This document shows, one piece after another, positions 1 to 6,403 of a stretch of DNA of 11,919 nt. Position 1 is the stretch's first letter, and every line of letters starts with the position of its first letter. The notes under the pieces were generated by a model, which was not told where the DNA came from, did not search any database, and saw only the letters and a program-made list of their open reading frames with translations. Position numbers and translations under genes: made by a program. The stretch covers positions 1 through 11,919 of the forward strand of contig HF986676.1 of assembly GCA_000433175.1 (NCBI GenBank). Direction: 5' to 3'. Source of the stretch: Prevotella sp. CAG:1058 (lineage in GTDB: Bacteria > Bacteroidota > Bacteroidia > Bacteroidales > Bacteroidaceae).

Positions 1-357
1 CATAAATGTGTCAACTTTTGCCAGGACAAGACATTTCCAGCCAGAAACAGCCGCTTTTCTATCATTTCTCAGCCTTTTTCCGAGTCTTTTTATTGCACAA
101 TGTACATGCAGAAGCGTGCAAATGCTTAAATGCCAGGCGGATAAGATTGCACGCGGATTTTTGCTCCATACGTGTGTAGCTGCCGGAAAAATCGTGGCGA
201 CGGCCTTTTTCGGGCGTTATCGTAAATCAATGTGTAAGCGGAAACGCAGGTTGGGTTGACATCTGTCGTTGCGTGACGGGCAGTCAGCCGGCGCTCGTCG
301 GCGGCAGTGCCTGCAAAATCGCTTTTATTCATTATTAACTCTTTTGGATAAGTAAAA
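1..357. other. Intergenic region without a convincing gene
   Basis: I see no recognisable gene here. Open frames exist on both strands (8-259 plus; about 126-331 minus, 68 codons from an ATG), but neither resembles a family I know, and a longer form of the minus frame runs through the rplU promoter. Two inverted repeats stand out. GCGTGCAA at 114-121 faces TTGCACGC at 147-154. GCCGGAAAAA at 182-191 faces TTTTTCGGGC at 206-215, with a single G-G mismatch and a further small CGT/ACG stem in the loop. Positions 270-315 are GC-rich. The region could hold regulatory sites or a small RNA, but the sequence does not decide this. Confidence 0.4.
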
Positions 358-389
358 TTTGGCGGTTTGGATAATTTGTTATAATTTTG
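358..389 (+). promoter_or_regulatory. Promoter of rplU-rpmA
   Basis: TTTG at 358-361 and TAATTTTG at 382-389 are separated by exactly 20 bp. This matches the known Bacteroidetes housekeeping promoter pattern (-33 TTTG, -7 TAnnTTTG). Transcription would start near 396, giving a leader of roughly 78 nt before rplU. The -7 box is followed by CACCC, similar to the context at the PBP promoter near 9259. Confidence 0.75.
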
Positions 390-401
390 CACCCGATTTA
401 G

Positions 402-450
402 TCCGCAAAGGCTTGAGCAAGTCATGACAGGGTGTCATGCGCCTTACGGA
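402..450 (+). promoter_or_regulatory. Structured leader RNA ahead of rplU (putative autoregulatory element)
   Basis: Almost the whole leader can fold. TCCG (402-405) pairs with CGGA (447-450), and AAGGC (408-412) pairs with GCCTT (441-445). Inside these, CATGACA (423-429) pairs perfectly with TGTCATG (433-439) across a GGG loop. A small CTTG/CAAG stem at 412-421 may complete a three-way junction. The fold begins about 6 nt after the predicted transcription start and ends 24 nt before the rplU ATG, leaving an A/U-rich unpaired stretch for ribosome entry. Ribosomal protein operons often carry such leaders, bound by one of their own products. That role here is inference, and I do not assign a named motif. 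Confidence 0.5.
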
Positions 451-473
451 AAAACCCGTTTATTATAATATTA

Positions 474-791
474 ATGTACGCAATTGTAGAAATTAACGGT
501 CAGCAGTTCAAGGCCGAGCAGGGTAAAAAACTGTTCGTGAACCACATGAAGAACGTGGAGGAAGGCCAGTCTGTTGAATTCGACAAGGTACTGCTTGTCG
601 ACAAAGATGGTTCAGTACAAGTTGGCGCCCCGACAGTTGACGGCGCAAAGGTAGTGTGTGAGGTAGTCAACCCTCTCGTTAAAGGTGACAAGGTCATCGT
701 ATTCAAGATGAAGCGCAGAAAAGATTACCGCAAGAAGAACGGTCATCGCGCACAGTTCACCGAAGTTGTAATCAAAGACGTAATCGCTTAA
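474..791 (+). CDS. rplU: 50S ribosomal protein L21 (bL21)
   Basis: This is a structural protein of the large ribosomal subunit that binds 23S rRNA. The product is 105 residues, the usual length. It starts [11 protein letters not shown], the standard L21 N-terminus, and carries the basic C-terminal signature at residues 78-92 ([15 protein letters not shown]), followed by QFTEVVI. The ATG at 474 is chosen over an upstream in-frame GTG at 432, because the GTG would add 14 residues with no counterpart in the family and lies inside the leader hairpin. No Shine-Dalgarno precedes the ATG; the upstream stretch is A/T-rich, as is usual in Bacteroidetes. rpmA follows after 19 bp, the classic L21-L27 gene pair. 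Confidence 0.97.
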   Translation: MYAIVEINGQQFKAEQGKKLFVNHMKNVEEGQSVEFDKVLLVDKDGSVQVGAPTVDGAKVVCEVVNPLVKGDKVIVFKMKRRKDYRKKNGHRAQFTEVVIKDVIA

Positions 792-796
792 ATTTT

Positions 797-802
797 AGGA
801 GG
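797..802 (+). promoter_or_regulatory. Shine-Dalgarno sequence of rpmA
   Basis: AGGAGG lies 8 nt upstream of the rpmA ATG, a canonical ribosome binding site. It stands out because rplU, serS, the fused oxidoreductase, pyrB and pyrI have none. rpmA is the second gene of its operon, so the site may set L27 translation independently of L21. Confidence 0.8.
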
Positions 803-810
803 AACAAGAA

Positions 811-1074
811 ATGGCACATAAAAAAGGTGTAGGTAGTTCGAAGAACGGACGTGAATCAGCTTCTCAAAGATTAGGCGTTAAGATTTGGGGTGGCCAGAAG
901 GTCATCGCCGGCAACATCATCGTTCGCCAGCGTGGCACTAAGCACAACCCGGGAAATAACGTAGGTATCGGTAAGGACGACACTCTGTACGCATTGGTTG
1001 ACGGCGTGGTTAACTTCCACAAGGGCCGCAGGAACAGAAGTGTAGTGTCTGTAATTCCTGAGACTGAAGCTTAA
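811..1074 (+). CDS. rpmA: 50S ribosomal protein L27 (bL27)
   Basis: This large-subunit ribosomal protein has an N-terminal tail that reaches towards the peptidyl transferase centre. The product is 87 residues, the normal size. It begins MAHKKG and contains the family signature [10 protein letters not shown] followed by KHNPGNNVG (residues 34-52). The N-terminus starts directly with AHKKG, so it lacks the cleaved extension seen in Firmicutes L27. It is co-transcribed with rplU from the promoter at 358-389, has a strong ribosome binding site at 797-802, and is followed by a terminator about 36 bp after its stop codon. Confidence 0.97.
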   Translation: MAHKKGVGSSKNGRESASQRLGVKIWGGQKVIAGNIIVRQRGTKHNPGNNVGIGKDDTLYALVDGVVNFHKGRRNRSVVSVIPETEA

Positions 1075-1110
1075 AACAATAGTTTTTATTTACTTATTCC
1101 AAACAAACAA

Positions 1111-1157
1111 CAAAAATCCCATTTCTCAGTCGAGAATTGGGATTTTTGCCGTTTTTA
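1111..1157 (+). terminator. Intrinsic terminator of rplU-rpmA
   Basis: A 17-nt arm at 1111-1127 (CAAAAATCCCATTTCTC) pairs with 1132-1148, with one mismatch and a four-base loop. A T-rich run (GTTTTTAT) follows at 1151-1158. The A-rich 5' arm and T-rich 3' arm mean it may also work on the opposite strand. Confidence 0.85.
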
Positions 1158-1189
1158 TATGTCAGCTTGGAGAATATTTTGTAATTTTG
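1158..1189 (+). promoter_or_regulatory. Promoter of serS
   Basis: TAATTTTG at 1182-1189 is a perfect Bacteroidetes -7 box. TATG at 1158-1161, exactly 20 bp upstream, is a one-mismatch -33 box and overlaps the end of the preceding terminator. Transcription would start near 1196, which gives serS a leader of about 165 nt. Confidence 0.6.
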
Positions 1190-1195
1190 CAGGCA

Positions 1196-1360
1196 AGACG
1201 TGAGCAGCGGGTGACCGGCATACGGCGGACAAGTGGATTGCTTTTATTATTAAGGCTTTACACCTGTTTACTTCGCATTGTTTTTGTTTGGCTGTTTGTC
1301 ACCGGCAATGGTCGCCATACCTGCCAGCCTGCGGCTCGTCAACTTAAAATAATTAATATT
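1196..1360 (+). other. Long 5' leader of serS
   Basis: The leader is unusually long for this window and has complementary ends. GACG (1197-1200), AGC (1203-1205) and GC (1207-1208) can pair in order with CGTC (1337-1340), GCT (1334-1336) and GC (1331-1332). Inside, GGTGAC (1210-1215) can pair with GTCACC (1298-1303). A 14-codon mini-frame (ATG at 1308, TAA at 1350-1352) ends 8 nt before the serS ATG. Whether any of this has a regulatory role cannot be told from one sequence. The reading frame does stay open from 1187 into serS, but the translated leader does not look like a protein domain. Confidence 0.3.
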
Positions 1361-2650
1361 ATGCTTACACTTAAACTTATCAGTGAGGAAACTGAACGTG
1401 TAATTAAGGGACTGGAGAAAAAACACTTCAATGGCGCAAGGGAAGCCATCGACAACGTGCTGGCCCTCGACAAGGAAAGACGCGCCACGCAGCAGCAGCT
1501 GGACAAGACGTTGCAGGAGGGCAAGAAAATGGCTGCCCGCATAGGCCAGCTGATGAAGGAAAAGAAAGCCGACGAGGCCAATGCCGTAAAGGAAGACGTG
1601 TCGAAATTGAAGGAAACGTCGAAAGAGCTTGAACACCAGCTTTCGGACATCCAGCAGAGACTGACTGAACTGCTTTGCACGATACCTAATATCCCTAACG
1701 ATGACGTGCCGGAGGGCAAGGACGCATCAGACAACGTTGTTGTGAAGGAAGGCGGCGTTATACCTGAACTGCCTGCTGACGCACTTTGCCATTGGGATCT
1801 GTGCAAGAAGTTCAACCTGATTAACTTTGACCTCGGTGTTAAGATTACAGGCGCAGGTTTCCCTGTGTATATCGGCAAGATGGCACGTTTACAGAGAGCT
1901 CTTGAGGCTTTCTTCCTCGACGAGGCACGTAAGAGCGGTTATCTCGAGATTCAGCCGCCGTATGTAGTCAATGAGGCTTCAGGCTACGGCACAGGACAGC
2001 TGCCCGACAAGGAGGGGCAGATGTATCACTGCAACCTCGACAACCTGTACCTCATACCTACGGCCGAGGTTCCGGTTACAAACATATTCCGCGACGTAAT
2101 CCTCGACGAGAAGGATCTGCCCGTGAAGTATTGCGCTTACTCGGCATGCTTCCGCCGCGAGGCCGGCTCTTACGGCAAGGACGTGCGCGGACTCAACCGT
2201 CTGCACCAGTTCGACAAGGTGGAGCTTGTACGCATAGACAAGCCCGAGCATTCATACAAGTCGCTCGACGAGATGCTGGCACATGTCGAAGGCCTATGCC
2301 AGAAACTCGAATTGCCTTACCACATACTGCGCCTTTGCGGCGGCGACATGAGCTTCACTTCGGCTATATGCTATGACTTCGAGGTCTACAGCGCAGCCCA
2401 GAAGAAGTGGCTCGAGGTTTCGTCGGTAAGCAACTTCGAGAGCTACCAGGCCAACCGCCTGAAGTGCCGCTACCGCAATCCCGAGACCAAGAAGCCCGAA
2501 TTGTGCCATACGCTTAACGGCTCGGCGCTCGCCCTGCCGCGTATCGTGGCTGCAATAATGGAGAACAACCAGACTCCCGAAGGCATAAGGGTGCCCAAGG
2601 TGCTCGTGCCGTATTGCGGATTCGAGATGCTTGACGACAAGAATTTTTAA
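1361..2650 (+). CDS. serS: Seryl-tRNA synthetase
   Basis: This class II aminoacyl-tRNA synthetase charges tRNA-Ser, and tRNA-Sec where present, with serine using ATP in the cytoplasm. The product is 429 residues, close to the usual 420-430. Residues 1-110 form the long antiparallel coiled-coil arm that grips the tRNA variable arm, visible as charged heptad-like sequence. The catalytic core carries the TAE serine-binding motif (234-236), motif 2 (CFRREAGSYGKDVRGLNR, 263-280) and motif 3 (NGSALALPRIVAAIMEN, 386-402). The start at 1361 is chosen because it gives the family N-terminus MLTLKLI; in-frame upstream codons back to 1187 are leader. There is no Shine-Dalgarno; the ATG is preceded by AATTAATATT. 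No T-tract terminator follows, so some read-through into the next gene is possible. Confidence 0.96.
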   Translation: MLTLKLISEETERVIKGLEKKHFNGAREAIDNVLALDKERRATQQQLDKTLQEGKKMAARIGQLMKEKKADEANAVKEDVSKLKETSKELEHQLSDIQQRLTELLCTIPNIPNDDVPEGKDASDNVVVKEGGVIPELPADALCHWDLCKKFNLINFDLGVKITGAGFPVYIGKMARLQRALEAFFLDEARKSGYLEIQPPYVVNEASGYGTGQLPDKEGQMYHCNLDNLYLIPTAEVPVTNIFRDVILDEKDLPVKYCAYSACFRREAGSYGKDVRGLNRLHQFDKVELVRIDKPEHSYKSLDEMLAHVEGLCQKLELPYHILRLCGGDMSFTSAICYDFEVYSAAQKKWLEVSSVSNFESYQANRLKCRYRNPETKKPELCHTLNGSALALPRIVAAIMENNQTPEGIRVPKVLVPYCGFEMLDDKNF

Positions 2651-2657
2651 TATTCCG

Positions 2658-2749
2658 CAGACGGGCGGACAAGTAAGCTGACAGGATTTCAGGTAACGGC
2701 ATGTCCGTTTCACCATGACAGAATCTTTTCTTGCTTGTCTGCCCGTTGC
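2658..2749 (+). other. Long hairpin between serS and the fused oxidoreductase gene
   Basis: A 17-nt arm at 2661-2677 (ACGGGCGGACAAGTAAG) pairs with 2730-2746, with two positions that form G-U or mismatch pairs. GCA (2657-2659) extends the stem against TGC (2747-2749) if G2660 is bulged. The 52-nt loop holds a second stem, AACGG/CCGTT, around CATGT (near 2693-2710). No clear T-tract follows, and no convincing promoter was found before the next gene. It may be a weak terminator, an attenuator or an mRNA-stabilising or processing structure. Confidence 0.55.
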
Positions 2750-2766
2750 TTGTTAACTTAAATATT

Positions 2767-5127
2767 ATGAACAAGATTATCCGTAAAGAACAGTTTTCAG
2801 AGAAGGTTTACCTTTTTGAGGTCGAGGCCCCGCTTATAGCAAGGAGCCGCAAGGCCGGAAACTTTGTCATTATCAGGGTTGGGGAGAAAGGCGAACGTGT
2901 GCCTCTTACCATTGCCGATGCCGACATTGAGAAAGGCACGATAACCATTGTCGTGCAGAAAGTCGGACTGTCGTCAACCAAGCTATGCCGCCTGAACGCC
3001 GGTGATTACATAACCGACGTTGTGGGGCCGCTCGGCAATCCTACGAAGATTGAGAAGTATGGTACGGTGATATGCGCCGGCGGAGGTGTCGGCATAGCGC
3101 CGATGCTGCCTATTGCAAAGGCACTTAAAGCTGCCGGCAACAGGGTGCTTTCGGTCATTGCAGGACGTAACAAGGAACTTGTCATACTGGAAGACGAGGT
3201 GCGTGCATGCAGCGACGAACTGATAATAATGACCGACGACGGTTCTTACGGAGAGAAAGGTGTTGTGACAATCGGTATCGAGAAGCTGATACAGCAGGAG
3301 CACATAGACAAGGTGTTCGCCATAGGTCCTCCGATTATGATGAAGTTCTGCTGCCTGCTGACCGGTAAGTACAACATCCCGACCGACGTATCGCTCAATA
3401 CCATCATGGTGGACGGTACGGGCATGTGCGGCGCGTGCCGCCTTACCATCGGCGGAAAGACCAAGTTTGTCTGCATCGACGGTCCCGAGTTTGACGGCGC
3501 TCTGGTCGACTGGGACGAGATGTTCAAGCGCATGGGTACGTTCAAGCGTGCCGAGCAGGAGGAAATGGAACACTTCGAGGAGCATCTCGGCAACGCTGCC
3601 AACGGCGGACAGAAGCCGAGCGGGCACGGACTTGATGCAAGCCAGGTGATGGACGAGACGCCGACCGGCGAGCCAATGGAGGTGCTGACCGACAGGAACG
3701 CCGAGTGGCGTAAGGCGCTGCGTGCGTCGATGAAACCCAAGGAGCGCACTGCCATAGAGCGTGTTGTCATGCCCGAGCTTGAACCTGAGTACCGCATAAC
3801 CACCCGTTACGAGGAGGTAAACAAGGGACTTACAAAACAGATGGCGCTGACCGAGGCCAAGCGCTGCCTTGACTGCGCCAAGCCTACTTGCGTGGAAGGC
3901 TGCCCCGTGAACATCGACATACCGTCGTTTGTGAAGAACATAGAGCGCGGACAGTTCCTTGCTGCGGCTAAAGTGCTGAAGAACACGTCGGCGCTGCCTG
4001 CCGTATGCGGCCGTGTCTGCCCGCAGGAAAAGCAGTGCGAGAGCCGTTGCATACACCTGAAGATGAACGAACCGGCCGTAGCCATAGGCTATCTGGAGCG
4101 TTTCGCTGCCGACTACGAGCGCGAAAGCGGCAACATGTCGGTGCCTGCGCTTGAACCGTCAAACGGCATAAAGGTGGCCGTCGTAGGGTCGGGTCCTGCC
4201 GGATTGAGCTTTGCCGGAGACATGGCAAAGCGCGGTTACGACGTTTATGTGTTCGAAGCCTTGCACGAGATTGGTGGCGTGTTGAAATACGGAATACCTG
4301 AGTTCCGTCTGCCTAACAGCATCGTAGACGTTGAAATAGACAACCTTAGGAAGATGGGTGTACACTTCCAGACCGACTGCATAATAGGCAAGACGATAAC
4401 GATAGACCAGCTTGAGCAGAGCAGATTCAAGGGAATCTTTGTCGGTTCGGGCGCAGGTCTGCCTAACTTCATGAACATTCCCGGCGAGAACTTGATTAAC
4501 GTCATGTCGTCAAACGAGTATCTTACCCGTGTAAACCTTATGGACGCTGCCAATCCTACGACCGACACGCCGCTGAACATTGGCAAGAAGGTGCTTGTGG
4601 TAGGTGGCGGCAACACGGCTATGGACTCATGCCGTACGGCAAAGCGTCTCGGCGCCGATGTTACGATAGTTTACCGCCGTTCGGAAACGGAGATGCCGGC
4701 ACGTGCCGAAGAGGTGAAGCATGCCAAGGAGGAAGGAATCAACTTCATGTGCCTGCACAATCCTATTGAATATGTGGCAGACGAGAATGGAGCCGTAAAG
4801 CGGGCTGTATTGCAGGTTATGACGCTCGGCGAGCCTGACGCTTCAGGCCGCAGGAGTCCTGTCCCCGTTGAGGGAAAGACTGTAACGATAGACACCGACC
4901 AGGTGATCGTGGCTATCGGCGTGTCTCCTAACCCGCTTGTGCCAAAGTCTATAAAGGACCTTGAACTCGGGCGCAAGAACACTATCGTTGTGAACGAGGA
5001 GATGCAAAGCTCTCGTCCCGAGATATTTGCTGGTGGCGACATCGTACGCGGTGGAGCTACTGTTATTCTGGCCATGGGCGACGGACGTCGTGCCGCAGCC
5101 AATATGGACAAACAGTTAAGGAAATAA
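2767..5127 (+). CDS. Fused NfnA-NfnB (SudB-SudA/GltD-like) flavin iron-sulfur NAD(P)H oxidoreductase
   Basis: This is one 786-residue chain made of two proteins usually encoded separately. Residues 1-260 form a ferredoxin-reductase-like FAD/NAD module of the PyrK/NfnA/SudB type, with VICAGGGVGIAPM (101-113) and a [2Fe-2S] site formed by C221, C224 and C236. Residues 261-340 are a charged linker. Residues 341-786 are a GltD/NfnB/SudA module: two [4Fe-4S] cysteine sets (C367, C370, C375, C379; C414, C418, C424, C428), an FAD motif GSGPAG (474-479), a second dinucleotide motif VVGGGNTAMD (611-620) and the C-terminal GGDIVRGG (756-763). Relatives carry out NADH-dependent ferredoxin:NADP+ transhydrogenation by electron bifurcation, or sulfide/polysulfide reduction. 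D216, ahead of the [2Fe-2S] cysteines, fits the Asp-plus-three-Cys ligation known for NfnA. No pyrD or gltB adjoins it, so a role in dihydroorotate or glutamate synthesis is less likely. Start at MNKIIRKEQF; no Shine-Dalgarno. Confidence 0.85.
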   Translation: MNKIIRKEQFSEKVYLFEVEAPLIARSRKAGNFVIIRVGEKGERVPLTIADADIEKGTITIVVQKVGLSSTKLCRLNAGDYITDVVGPLGNPTKIEKYGTVICAGGGVGIAPMLPIAKALKAAGNRVLSVIAGRNKELVILEDEVRACSDELIIMTDDGSYGEKGVVTIGIEKLIQQEHIDKVFAIGPPIMMKFCCLLTGKYNIPTDVSLNTIMVDGTGMCGACRLTIGGKTKFVCIDGPEFDGALVDWDEMFKRMGTFKRAEQEEMEHFEEHLGNAANGGQKPSGHGLDASQVMDETPTGEPMEVLTDRNAEWRKALRASMKPKERTAIERVVMPELEPEYRITTRYEEVNKGLTKQMALTEAKRCLDCAKPTCVEGCPVNIDIPSFVKNIERGQFLAAAKVLKNTSALPAVCGRVCPQEKQCESRCIHLKMNEPAVAIGYLERFAADYERESGNMSVPALEPSNGIKVAVVGSGPAGLSFAGDMAKRGYDVYVFEALHEIGGVLKYGIPEFRLPNSIVDVEIDNLRKMGVHFQTDCIIGKTITIDQLEQSRFKGIFVGSGAGLPNFMNIPGENLINVMSSNEYLTRVNLMDAANPTTDTPLNIGKKVLVVGGGNTAMDSCRTAKRLGADVTIVYRRSETEMPARAEEVKHAKEEGINFMCLHNPIEYVADENGAVKRAVLQVMTLGEPDASGRRSPVPVEGKTVTIDTDQVIVAIGVSPNPLVPKSIKDLELGRKNTIVVNEEMQSSRPEIFAGGDIVRGGATVILAMGDGRRAAANMDKQLRK

Positions 5128-5196
5128 GTTGGAGTGCAGGCAGCCAAGCCGTGTGTGATGGAATCACTGCGGCTTGGCTGTCCGTTTGTTTCCAAC
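5128..5196 (+). terminator. Nested hairpin, probable terminator of the oxidoreductase gene
   Basis: The main stem pairs CAGCCAAGCCG (5141-5151) perfectly with CGGCTTGGCTG (5170-5180). An inner stem pairs GTGAT (5155-5159) with ATCAC (5163-5167). An outer stem pairs GTTGGA (5128-5133), directly after the stop codon, with TCCAAC (5191-5196). The 3' side (TCCGTTTGTTT) is T-rich but interrupted, so termination may be partial. Confidence 0.6.
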
Positions 5197-5217
5197 AGAT
5201 GTTATAACAAAAATAAG

Positions 5218-5586
5218 ATGAACGGATTATACACAATTATTTTGCTCATACTGAGTAATGTTTTCATGACACTTGCATGGTACGGGCACTTGAAACTGCA
5301 AGCCACGGGAGTGGCGGCAAAGTGGCCTATAATAGGCGTTATTGCTTTTTCGTGGGGCATCGCCCTGTTTGAGTATTGCTGCCAGGTGCCGGCAAACCGC
5401 ATCGGTTTCGTTGGCAACGGCGGTCCTTTTTCGCTTATACAGTTGAAGGTCATACAGGAATGTATCAGCCTCGGCGTGTTCGCGGTCATAATAAATATCC
5501 TTTTCCAGGGACAAAGCTTGCATTGGAACCATATTCTCGCGTTCCTGCTGATCATTTGTGCCGTTTATCTGGTATTCATGAAGTAA
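5218..5586 (+). CDS. DUF486 family small membrane protein (DMT superfamily relative)
   Basis: This 122-residue integral membrane protein has four predicted hydrophobic segments, at about residues 3-21, 36-54, 76-96 and 104-120. The central sequence FEYCCQVPANRIG (51-63), then GGPFSLIQLKVIQE (68-81), is the hallmark of the DUF486 family, which is distantly related to drug/metabolite transporters of the EamA/SMR type. Its substrate is not known and I do not assign one. The ATG at 5218 is chosen because an upstream in-frame start at 5134 would translate through the hairpin at 5128-5196 and add a non-membrane, low-quality N-terminus. A 10-bp palindrome, TGTTATAACA (5200-5209), lies just upstream, with no clear promoter. 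ttcA begins 3 bp after its stop codon, so the two are almost certainly translated from one mRNA. Confidence 0.85.
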   Translation: MNGLYTIILLILSNVFMTLAWYGHLKLQATGVAAKWPIIGVIAFSWGIALFEYCCQVPANRIGFVGNGGPFSLIQLKVIQECISLGVFAVIINILFQGQSLHWNHILAFLLIICAVYLVFMK

Positions 5587-5589
5587 GCC

Positions 5590-6324
5590 ATGCCCCTGCT
5601 CACTGAAGAACAGAAGCTCGAAAAGAGAATAGCAAGCCGGTTTCAGAAGGCGGTTTATGATTATGGCCTGATTGAGGATGGCGACCGCATACTGGTCGGT
5701 TTGTCTGGCGGTAAGGACTCTTTGTGCCTTCTAGACCTGCTTACATCAAGGATGAAGATACGCAAGCCGGAGTTTACGGTTGAGGCCCTTCACATCAGGA
5801 TGTCGAACATAAAGTACGAATCCGACTTGTCTTATTTGCGTGACTTCTCCGAGAGTAGGGGTGTCAGGTTCCATTCGGTTACCACCGGTTTTGACTCTAC
5901 GACAGACAATCGCAAGTCGCCGTGCTTCCTGTGTTCGTGGAACAGGCGCAAGCAACTGTTCGTCAAGGCGCAGGAACTTGGCTGCAACAAGATTGCCTTA
6001 GGCCACCACATGGACGACATAATCCATACTGCGATGATGAATGTCTTTTTCCAGGGAGGTTTCTCTACAATGCCCGTGCGCCTGAAGATGAGGAAGATGC
6101 CGTTGACAATTATTCGTCCGCTTTGTCTCGAAAAGGAAACAGACCTGCTTGCTTACGCACGGCTGAAGGATTTTAGGAAGCAGGTGAAGCTCTGTCCTTA
6201 CGAGACAGATTCGCACCGCTCTGACATGAAGGAGCTTTTCGAACGTGTGGAGGCGATGAACGCAGAAGCGCGTTATTCGATATGGAATGCGCTTGAAAAG
6301 GAGAATAAGCTGATAGAGGAATAA
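5590..6324 (+). CDS. ttcA: TtcA-family tRNA 2-thiocytidine (C32) synthase
   Basis: This is an adenylating enzyme of the PP-loop superfamily. TtcA uses ATP and a [4Fe-4S] cluster to convert cytidine 32 of certain tRNAs to 2-thiocytidine. Visible features are the PP-loop SGGKDS (residues 39-44), the PCFLCS motif (C112 and C115), the GHHMDD motif (138-143) and a later single cysteine (C202). The three cysteines match the cluster ligands of characterised TtcA proteins. The chain is 244 residues, shorter than the roughly 310 of E. coli TtcA, but the catalytic set is complete. Related PP-loop enzymes (TtuA/Ncs6 and TilS) are alternatives; the Cys spacing favours TtcA. The start codon is 3 bp after the DUF486 stop codon, which suggests translational coupling. 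A bidirectional terminator follows. Confidence 0.85.
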   Translation: MPLLTEEQKLEKRIASRFQKAVYDYGLIEDGDRILVGLSGGKDSLCLLDLLTSRMKIRKPEFTVEALHIRMSNIKYESDLSYLRDFSESRGVRFHSVTTGFDSTTDNRKSPCFLCSWNRRKQLFVKAQELGCNKIALGHHMDDIIHTAMMNVFFQGGFSTMPVRLKMRKMPLTIIRPLCLEKETDLLAYARLKDFRKQVKLCPYETDSHRSDMKELFERVEAMNAEARYSIWNALEKENKLIEE

Positions 6325-6344
6325 GGATTGTTTGGACAAAATAG

Positions 6345-6385
6345 AAAAGGTAGTGCCCAAAAAGTTGCGGGCACTACCTTTTTTA
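6345..6385. terminator. Bidirectional terminator between ttcA and glyA
   Basis: AAAAGGTAGTGCCC (6345-6358) pairs perfectly with GGGCACTACCTTTT (6369-6382) across a 10-nt loop. T-tracts exit on both strands (TTTTTT at 6379-6384 on plus; the 5' A-run reads as T on minus). The position between two converging genes fits shared use. Confidence 0.93.
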
Positions 6386-6403
6386 TTGTATGCTATTCAA
6401 TTA

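Noticed and set aside
1..3. CAT at the left edge as the start codon of a minus-strand gene leaving the window
   Set aside because: Three bases are not evidence, and no promoter of the expected form precedes it on the minus strand.
8..259. 83-codon open frame on the plus strand
   Set aside because: Composition is unlike a protein (Cys/Phe/Arg-rich, no recognisable motif), and it crosses both inverted repeats of this region.
126..425. 99-codon open frame on the minus strand (68 codons from an internal ATG near 331) as a gene divergent from rplU
   Set aside because: No family resemblance, the longer form overlaps the rplU promoter and leader, and no promoter was found for it. The shorter form cannot be excluded but has no positive support.
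1187..1360. N-terminal extension of SerS back to an upstream TTG
   Set aside because: The added residues start at the promoter -7 box, do not resemble SerS, and the ATG at 1361 gives the normal family N-terminus.
1196..1360. T-box riboswitch in the serS leader
   Set aside because: No T-box consensus sequence or terminator/antiterminator pair is visible, and T-boxes are not typical of Bacteroidetes.
2767..5127. Simple annotation as dihydroorotate dehydrogenase electron-transfer subunit or glutamate synthase small subunit
   Set aside because: Both modules are in one chain with the full NfnA/NfnB cluster set, and there is no adjacent pyrD or gltB. The generic labels would mislead.
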